35,969 nucleotides of DNA from a virus, in the IMG/VR virus record IMGVR_UViG_3300017772_000045, positions 1 through 35,969 of that record; one strand, 5' to 3'. Below the pieces are notes generated by a model. That model was not told the origin of the DNA. It saw only the letters and a program-made list of their open reading frames with translations, and ran no database searches. Each line of letters starts with the position of its first letter. Position 1 is the stretch's first letter. Position numbers and translations under genes: made by a program. Below are positions 31,329 to 35,969 of the stretch, one piece after another.

Positions 31329-32765
31329 TTATGATTTTTTCAATAATACGAAGTTGTTAGCGGCTTGTACACATAAACATCTTTCTGATAAGAAGTGAAC
31401 GTTCATTGCATCTTCGTCGCTAGTATAGTTTCCACCTACAGATCCAGTGATCCAAGACTTCATTTTTCTATCATCTGCTTCAGAAGCTCTGTAACGGATG
31501 TGTAAGAAAGGTCTTGAAATATTCTGTCCTAAAGCTTGGTCGTATACAGTAGAAGTTCCAGCTGGTACAATAACACCTTCAATATCTCCAACTAATCCAC
31601 GAGTAGTAGCGTCGTTTAAGTATTTCCAGTCAGTCTTGTAAAAGTCGTAAGATCCTCTACGGAATCCGCTAAATCCTAAGTTTAAAGCCATGTCTTCAGA
31701 GTTATCAAACACACCGTAAGATGTACCGTTTGCTCCGTAAGCATTTTGTGCTGCTAACATGTTATCAATACTTAGTGCAGTAGCTCTATCTAAGAACATC
31801 ATATTCTCTTCAATAGCTCCTTGCTTATCAAGCTCTTGTAATATAGTATCGAACTCAACTAATCCCGCGCCATTCGCTGCATCAAAATCAGCTCCTGCGT
31901 AAACTAGTCCTCTTGATTCTAGCGCTGCAAATAGCCCGTCAGAACCTGTAAGTTGACTACCACCGCCAAGACCTGCTGCTGGAGCAATAAAGCTTGGTGA
32001 TCCGTTAGCTGCAAATACTTTTTCAGCTTCAATCATAGACATTTCTAGTTGATCTTCAAAACGAATTCTAGCTTCGTGCTCAGATTTTAAGTACCATAAA
32101 TATCCAGATGTTCCTACTTCAGTAGTTACTTCTACCCATCCAATTTGAGCGGTATCAGAACCGTTCACATTGTACTTATCTCTAAGTATGATTGGCTTGT
32201 TATTGAACTGCTCGAAAGCTGCATCAATAGAAGTTCCTGCATTAGAAGTTCCTTTTGCGTACTCAGAACCATATACAAATATTTTTGCATTTGATGAGTG
32301 AGCTGTAATAGTTGGTGCTGCGTATCCTACAACTGTTAAAGTAGCTACTCCGTTTCCAGCAGTTGCTACAGCTTTAACATATGCTTTTTCAACTACAGTA
32401 CCTGCTGCATTAGAAACTACGATAGTAGCACCAGGGCCAATAACGTTTTGTGAAGCTCCACTAACCGCTGGTATTACAACTGTTGTTGCAGTTGTTACAC
32501 ACGGGTCGTATGCTACGTGTAATCTACCTTGTTCAGACCAAACTACTTGGTCAGAAGCCATAGGCATTTCCGCTCCTACCATTCTTAAGAAACCAGAGAT
32601 AGTACGGTTACCGTATCTTTCTACTTCTTTCTCATATACTTCTGGTAAGAATTGTTGTGTAAAATCCATGTCTGATAAAGACAAGTAGTTGTCGTTAAAC
32701 AACGTTTGTGTTGGTCGAGGAGTTAAGTGAGCTAATGCTCCAGCACTCCCTGTAAATGATCCCAT
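31329..32765 (-). CDS. Major capsid protein (HK97-fold, crAss/podovirus type)
   Basis: A 478-residue major capsid protein. The N-terminal arm starts MGSFTGSAGALAHLTPRPTQ, followed by the helical QQFLPEVYEKEVERYGNRT that starts the HK97-type core. Residues about 88-165 form a Val/Ala/Thr-rich beta insertion, like the insertion domain of crAss-like capsids. The C-terminal segment HIRYRASEADDRKMKSWITG then DAMNVHFLSERCLCVQAANN is the most diagnostic part. It follows the scaffold by 22 bases, the usual portal-scaffold-capsid order. Codon use looks richer in C/G-ending codons than its neighbours, in line with high expression. No visible protease gene, so maturation may not cut the N-terminus. Confidence 0.85.
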   Translation of the reverse strand: MGSFTGSAGALAHLTPRPTQTLFNDNYLSLSDMDFTQQFLPEVYEKEVERYGNRTISGFLRMVGAEMPMASDQVVWSEQGRLHVAYDPCVTTATTVVIPAVSGASQNVIGPGATIVVSNAAGTVVEKAYVKAVATAGNGVATLTVVGYAAPTITAHSSNAKIFVYGSEYAKGTSNAGTSIDAAFEQFNNKPIILRDKYNVNGSDTAQIGWVEVTTEVGTSGYLWYLKSEHEARIRFEDQLEMSMIEAEKVFAANGSPSFIAPAAGLGGGSQLTGSDGLFAALESRGLVYAGADFDAANGAGLVEFDTILQELDKQGAIEENMMFLDRATALSIDNMLAAQNAYGANGTSYGVFDNSEDMALNLGFSGFRRGSYDFYKTDWKYLNDATTRGLVGDIEGVIVPAGTSTVYDQALGQNISRPFLHIRYRASEADDRKMKSWITGSVGGNYTSDEDAMNVHFLSERCLCVQAANNFVLLKKS

Positions 32766-32787
32766 AATTTTTAATTTTAAGTTTTAA

Positions 32788-33972
32788 TTATCTTTTTTTT
32801 ATTCCAAACTTAGAGGAACTTGACTTAAGAGATCGCACTGTTACTCCACCAGGCATATTGACTTTCTCATGAGTCCCTCTCGGATCCATATCAATATTCT
32901 TGGCTTTAGCAACACTGTTTTTCATTGCATCTGCTTTACCTTGTTCGTAAAAGTGATTTGCAATTTGATCGGGATTCATAGCTGTAAATAAAGACTTGTG
33001 ATATCCCGCAGCATCTGACATTTCATTTTTATCATTCAAGAACTTCTTGACAAAATTATTAATATCACTTTGGGTGTCTTTAATTTGATCAGCATTTTTT
33101 ACATTATAACGAAACTTTTTATCACCTAAATTGAAATCAAAACCTTTGAAATCGTTGGAGAAAAGTTTTTCCGTTGTTGTATTAAATGCCGACGCTTGAG
33201 TTTCCGCTATTTTAGTCGCCTCTTGGTTTTCTTGTTTATAACGATTAAAAAATTCAATCGCTTTTTTCTGCTCAGGCGCTAGATTGCTACCACCTTTTAT
33301 TTCTGCATAATATTCAGACTTTAAACCGTCTAAATATTTTTTAGCCTTTGAAAGTTCTTCTTTCCTGGCAATTTTTTTCTTTCTTATATCTCTCTCTTCA
33401 TCTACATCTTCATCATAAGAAAAATTATCTTCCATTAGGAAGTTAACTTCGTCTCTATCTAAATGAGGTTTAGAGGTTTCATAATATTCACGTAGTAATT
33501 GCTGTTCATCTAATGAATCATAGTCTTGATTCAATCTAACATAATCCTGTAGAGTTCCCCCTGTTTCATTTACAAAGTCTACTACTTTTTGAATATTTTC
33601 AGGTAATTCAATACCCACCGCTTCTTCAACAACAGCTTGGTCTATTTGTTCCTCAAGCTCCTGAACTTGCTCTTTAACCTCTTCTTGGGTTATTTCCTGG
33701 ATTACTGGTTCTTCAGCCTGAACGGCTTTGACCTCATCTTGTTTGGTGCCCCGTACTTCTTCAACCACGTCTTCGCTACTTGGCGGGTCTGCGGGTTTTT
33801 CGACAGGAACATCGCCTGCATCTGTTTTTTGTTCTGGAATGGCATCTTCTTTTGGTTTATTTAATTCTGATAAATCAACCTTAATAACCCCATCTTCCAT
33901 AGACACGGGTTTTGATTCTTGCACCGTAGTCTCCTCGACCGCGGGTGCTTCTTGTTTTTGTTCTTCTGACAT
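32788..33972 (-). CDS. Capsid scaffolding protein (394 aa)
   Basis: A 394-residue protein with the charge pattern of a scaffold: an acidic, Pro/Glu/Val-rich N-terminus up to about residue 120 (including ITQEEVKEQVQELEEQIDQA), a helical middle with coiled-coil character (ARKEELSKAKKYLDGLKSEY), and a basic C-terminus ending KSSSSKFGIKKR that would bind the inside of the capsid shell. It lies between portal and major capsid genes, the standard place. Such proteins organise prohead assembly and then leave. Sequence similarity among scaffolds is weak, so the call rests on composition and gene order. Confidence 0.78.
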   Translation of the reverse strand: MSEEQKQEAPAVEETTVQESKPVSMEDGVIKVDLSELNKPKEDAIPEQKTDAGDVPVEKPADPPSSEDVVEEVRGTKQDEVKAVQAEEPVIQEITQEEVKEQVQELEEQIDQAVVEEAVGIELPENIQKVVDFVNETGGTLQDYVRLNQDYDSLDEQQLLREYYETSKPHLDRDEVNFLMEDNFSYDEDVDEERDIRKKKIARKEELSKAKKYLDGLKSEYYAEIKGGSNLAPEQKKAIEFFNRYKQENQEATKIAETQASAFNTTTEKLFSNDFKGFDFNLGDKKFRYNVKNADQIKDTQSDINNFVKKFLNDKNEMSDAAGYHKSLFTAMNPDQIANHFYEQGKADAMKNSVAKAKNIDMDPRGTHEKVNMPGGVTVRSLKSSSSKFGIKKR

Positions 33973-34004
33973 GATAAAATATTATATAATTATTACTATT
34001 ATTA

Positions 34005-35969
34005 TTACCTAGGCTCGAAGGAACCTAAGTCGAAATCCCCGCTAAGTATATCGTTTCCGCTAGATTCAAAGTTTTTAGGGGGTAAATCGTTTTTTCTTTG
34101 ATTTATTAATTCACTTTGTTGTGTAGCTTGTATCTTAGTCCTATCGTCTTTGCGATCTTCTTTTTCTGCTATTTCAGATTTTTTACCTTGTACTTCTACA
34201 CCTTTGAGACGCATGTTCATTTCAAACTCTAACTGCATTAACTCTTTCTTTAAAGTTGCCTCTTGCATTAGCTTTTGAGTATCTATTTGCGCTTTTGCTT
34301 GTTCTAGTTGTATTTTTTGTTGTATTAAAGCTTGACCTTTTTGAACTTCCGCTTGAGCAGCAACCTGTTGGGCTTGCGCATTTGCTTCGGCTTGCTTTTT
34401 TATTAACTCTTCTTTTGTAGTTTTATCTCTATCTCTTTTAGCTTTTTGCCTTAACTTTAACAATTGATTAGCTAACTTTAGATTTTTAATCTCTCTTAAG
34501 TCTATAGCGTCTGATAAATCTATTAATCCACCGACAACTGCCGCTTGTATATTATTTTCTAATACAGCTTTTTCTTCTTCATCTGGTTGCAATTCAATAA
34601 ATATACCAAAATCATATAAATATAAATCACCCATTTCTTCTAATACAGCTACATTCTGATTTCCTAGCTTATGAATAAATGCTTCTTTAGTTGGAGAGTA
34701 TTCAAGTATATCAGATATTCTCAACGATAATCCTTCACACAAATCAGCAGTTAAAAATAAACTACCATCTAATATATGTCTAGTCGCTACATTTGAATTT
34801 GCTGCAGCCATTTTTTGTACACCCACTAATGCTCTGCTATCAGGAGTACTTCCGTCTCTAGCTTCATTTAAGCCGGTGACATCTCTTATCATTTGCATAT
34901 AGTAGTTGTAGTTTGCTATTAAGCTTTGCATTTTACCACCACCAGCACCAGTTGTTATTTCCTGTATTGGAACTTTACCTGGATTCATATCTCCGTCTTG
35001 AGTGAAAGATCTACCTATTACAGAACCAGTTTGAAAAAACATATTTAATGCTTCTTGTGGATTGTAATTTGTACCATTACCTAAATCAACTTCAGCTAAC
35101 CCGTCGGCGTCTAAATAAACACCATCTGGCACCATTCTAGACATTACTTGTTGTAGCTTTAAGTGCGTAAGATGAATCATATCCGCAAACCCTGTTATAC
35201 GTGATACGATGCTTTCTATGCGACCTTTATACATCCTAGGTGCTACTATACTATAATTCATTTTAACCTTCGTATAATCGCTTTTTGGGCGAATCATATT
35301 TGTAGCTAATTCCCATTTAAGTAATCTACCTCCAAGAACTTTAACTCCTTCATAAAGTACCTCTAATGATTGTGATAGCTTTTGTATCCCGTATTCCTCA
35401 TACATTTCTGGCGGAGGATTAAATGTATCATCTTTAGGTATTAGTTTTGCCGCTCCTGTTGCTGTTTCCTTAACTTTGTATACTTCGTTATTAAATGTCT
35501 TATAATTAAAATATAGAATCTGAACAGTATTAGAGTCGTCTTCATTGTAATTAGTTAATGTACGATCGTAAAAACCGTTGTTTCTGTAACTTTGTCCAGC
35601 TATTTCTTTTAAGTCATCATTAGTTAATTCAGGAAATTGCTTTTTTAATTCATTTATATGAACGCTTTTTATTTCCCCTACATAGTATATGTCATCAAAA
35701 TAAGGTGACTCTGTGTGTGACCAAACAAGATTTACCGGGTCTACATATTCTACTTTAGCTCCTTCTGATTTACTAAATGTGTTTTTTACAGCACCAATAC
35801 CTATGGTTGTTAAATCATAATTGCATCTTCTTTTTATTAAATCATATTTATTACCGTCTAATAAAACGTTTAACGCTTGCTCTTCAGCTAACTCCACCTG
35901 CTGTTTGTAGGATAACTGCATATGCAGATCCAGTTCTTCCTTATTTAAAGGCAGCATTTCTGGCGGATT
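34005..35969 (-). CDS. Portal protein (5' end beyond the window)
   Basis: At least 654 residues of a portal protein, the dodecameric ring through which DNA is packaged and ejected. The frame is open to the window edge: in-frame codons N-P-P-E precede the first visible Met at 35957, so the gene starts outside and the given coordinates are partial. The core includes VEYVDPVNLVWSHTESPYFD, VTGLNEARDGSTPDSRALVG (a typical portal stretch) and a helical stem. The last 170 residues form a long Gln/Lys/Glu-rich coiled coil and a disordered tail ending FDLGSFEPR. The next genes on this strand are scaffold and capsid. The terminase is expected further right, outside the window. Confidence 0.85.
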   Translation of the reverse strand, partial: NPPEMLPLNKEELDLHMQLSYKQQVELAEEQALNVLLDGNKYDLIKRRCNYDLTTIGIGAVKNTFSKSEGAKVEYVDPVNLVWSHTESPYFDDIYYVGEIKSVHINELKKQFPELTNDDLKEIAGQSYRNNGFYDRTLTNYNEDDSNTVQILYFNYKTFNNEVYKVKETATGAAKLIPKDDTFNPPPEMYEEYGIQKLSQSLEVLYEGVKVLGGRLLKWELATNMIRPKSDYTKVKMNYSIVAPRMYKGRIESIVSRITGFADMIHLTHLKLQQVMSRMVPDGVYLDADGLAEVDLGNGTNYNPQEALNMFFQTGSVIGRSFTQDGDMNPGKVPIQEITTGAGGGKMQSLIANYNYYMQMIRDVTGLNEARDGSTPDSRALVGVQKMAAANSNVATRHILDGSLFLTADLCEGLSLRISDILEYSPTKEAFIHKLGNQNVAVLEEMGDLYLYDFGIFIELQPDEEEKAVLENNIQAAVVGGLIDLSDAIDLREIKNLKLANQLLKLRQKAKRDRDKTTKEELIKKQAEANAQAQQVAAQAEVQKGQALIQQKIQLEQAKAQIDTQKLMQEATLKKELMQLEFEMNMRLKGVEVQGKKSEIAEKEDRKDDRTKIQATQQSELINQRKNDLPPKNFESSGNDILSGDFDLGSFEPR

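Noticed and set aside
1-35969. The window as one complete circular genome.
   Set aside because: The portal frame is open at the right edge, and joining the two ends puts an in-frame stop (TAG) seven codons upstream of the portal fragment. Terminase and polymerase are also missing.
1-35969. tRNA genes, CRISPR arrays and insertion sequences.
   Set aside because: No cloverleaf-like sequence, regularly spaced repeats or transposase-like protein was recognised by reading. tRNA detection by eye is unreliable, so a tRNA search would be needed for certainty.

Overview
This window is part of a lytic tailed dsDNA phage genome, AT-rich and almost completely coding. The head-neck-tail set has no sheath or tape-measure gene that I recognise and carries a very large virion protein, which suggests a short-tailed (podovirus-like) particle. 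The capsid, neck and tail-stabilisation genes look like those of marine podoviruses and crAss-like phages. None of the starts examined has a purine-rich Shine-Dalgarno motif; genes begin straight after the preceding stop or after A/T-rich leaders. That habit, together with the protein types, points to a Bacteroidota (Flavobacteriia-like) host. The host call is inference. I recognise no integrase, repressor, tRNA or CRISPR. DNA polymerase, RNA polymerase and terminase are not in the window, and the portal gene runs off the right edge, so the genome continues beyond it.

The layout is two convergent blocks. The left block (1-9997, + strand) is early/middle: a sigma-70-like factor, an ERF annealing protein with a PD-(D/E)XK exonuclease, a small protein, an SSB, a fused primase-helicase, a thymidylate-synthase-family enzyme, a GIY-YIG/MazG fusion, a small MazG-like protein, a PD-(D/E)XK nuclease, several tiny ORFs, and class I ribonucleotide reductase (nrdB, nrdA). 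The right block (10134-35969, - strand, read right to left) is late: portal, scaffold, major capsid protein, a capsid-adjacent protein, two neck proteins, a 1824-residue tail stabilisation protein, fibre-like proteins, internal virion proteins, a 2435-residue polyvalent protein, two small conserved proteins, a holin candidate and a T7-lysozyme-type amidase. The blocks meet at 9998-10133. There an AT-rich inverted repeat, a (TTAG)7 tract that gives stop codons in all six frames, and a bidirectional terminator lie side by side.

The most interesting signal is in the nucleotide-metabolism cluster. The thymidylate-synthase homologue keeps the catalytic set but has Asp (D180) at the position equivalent to E. 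coli Asn177. This is the residue that selects dUMP, and Asp there is characteristic of dCMP-acting relatives such as T4 dCMP hydroxymethylase. Two MazG-type genes follow directly and could supply dCMP from dCTP. Together with the reductase this suggests the phage may replace or decorate cytosine in its DNA. The second notable object is the giant virion protein, which appears to combine an HExxH peptidase motif, a sigma-region-2-like segment, a PD-(D/E)XK-like motif and a HAD-type phosphatase domain.
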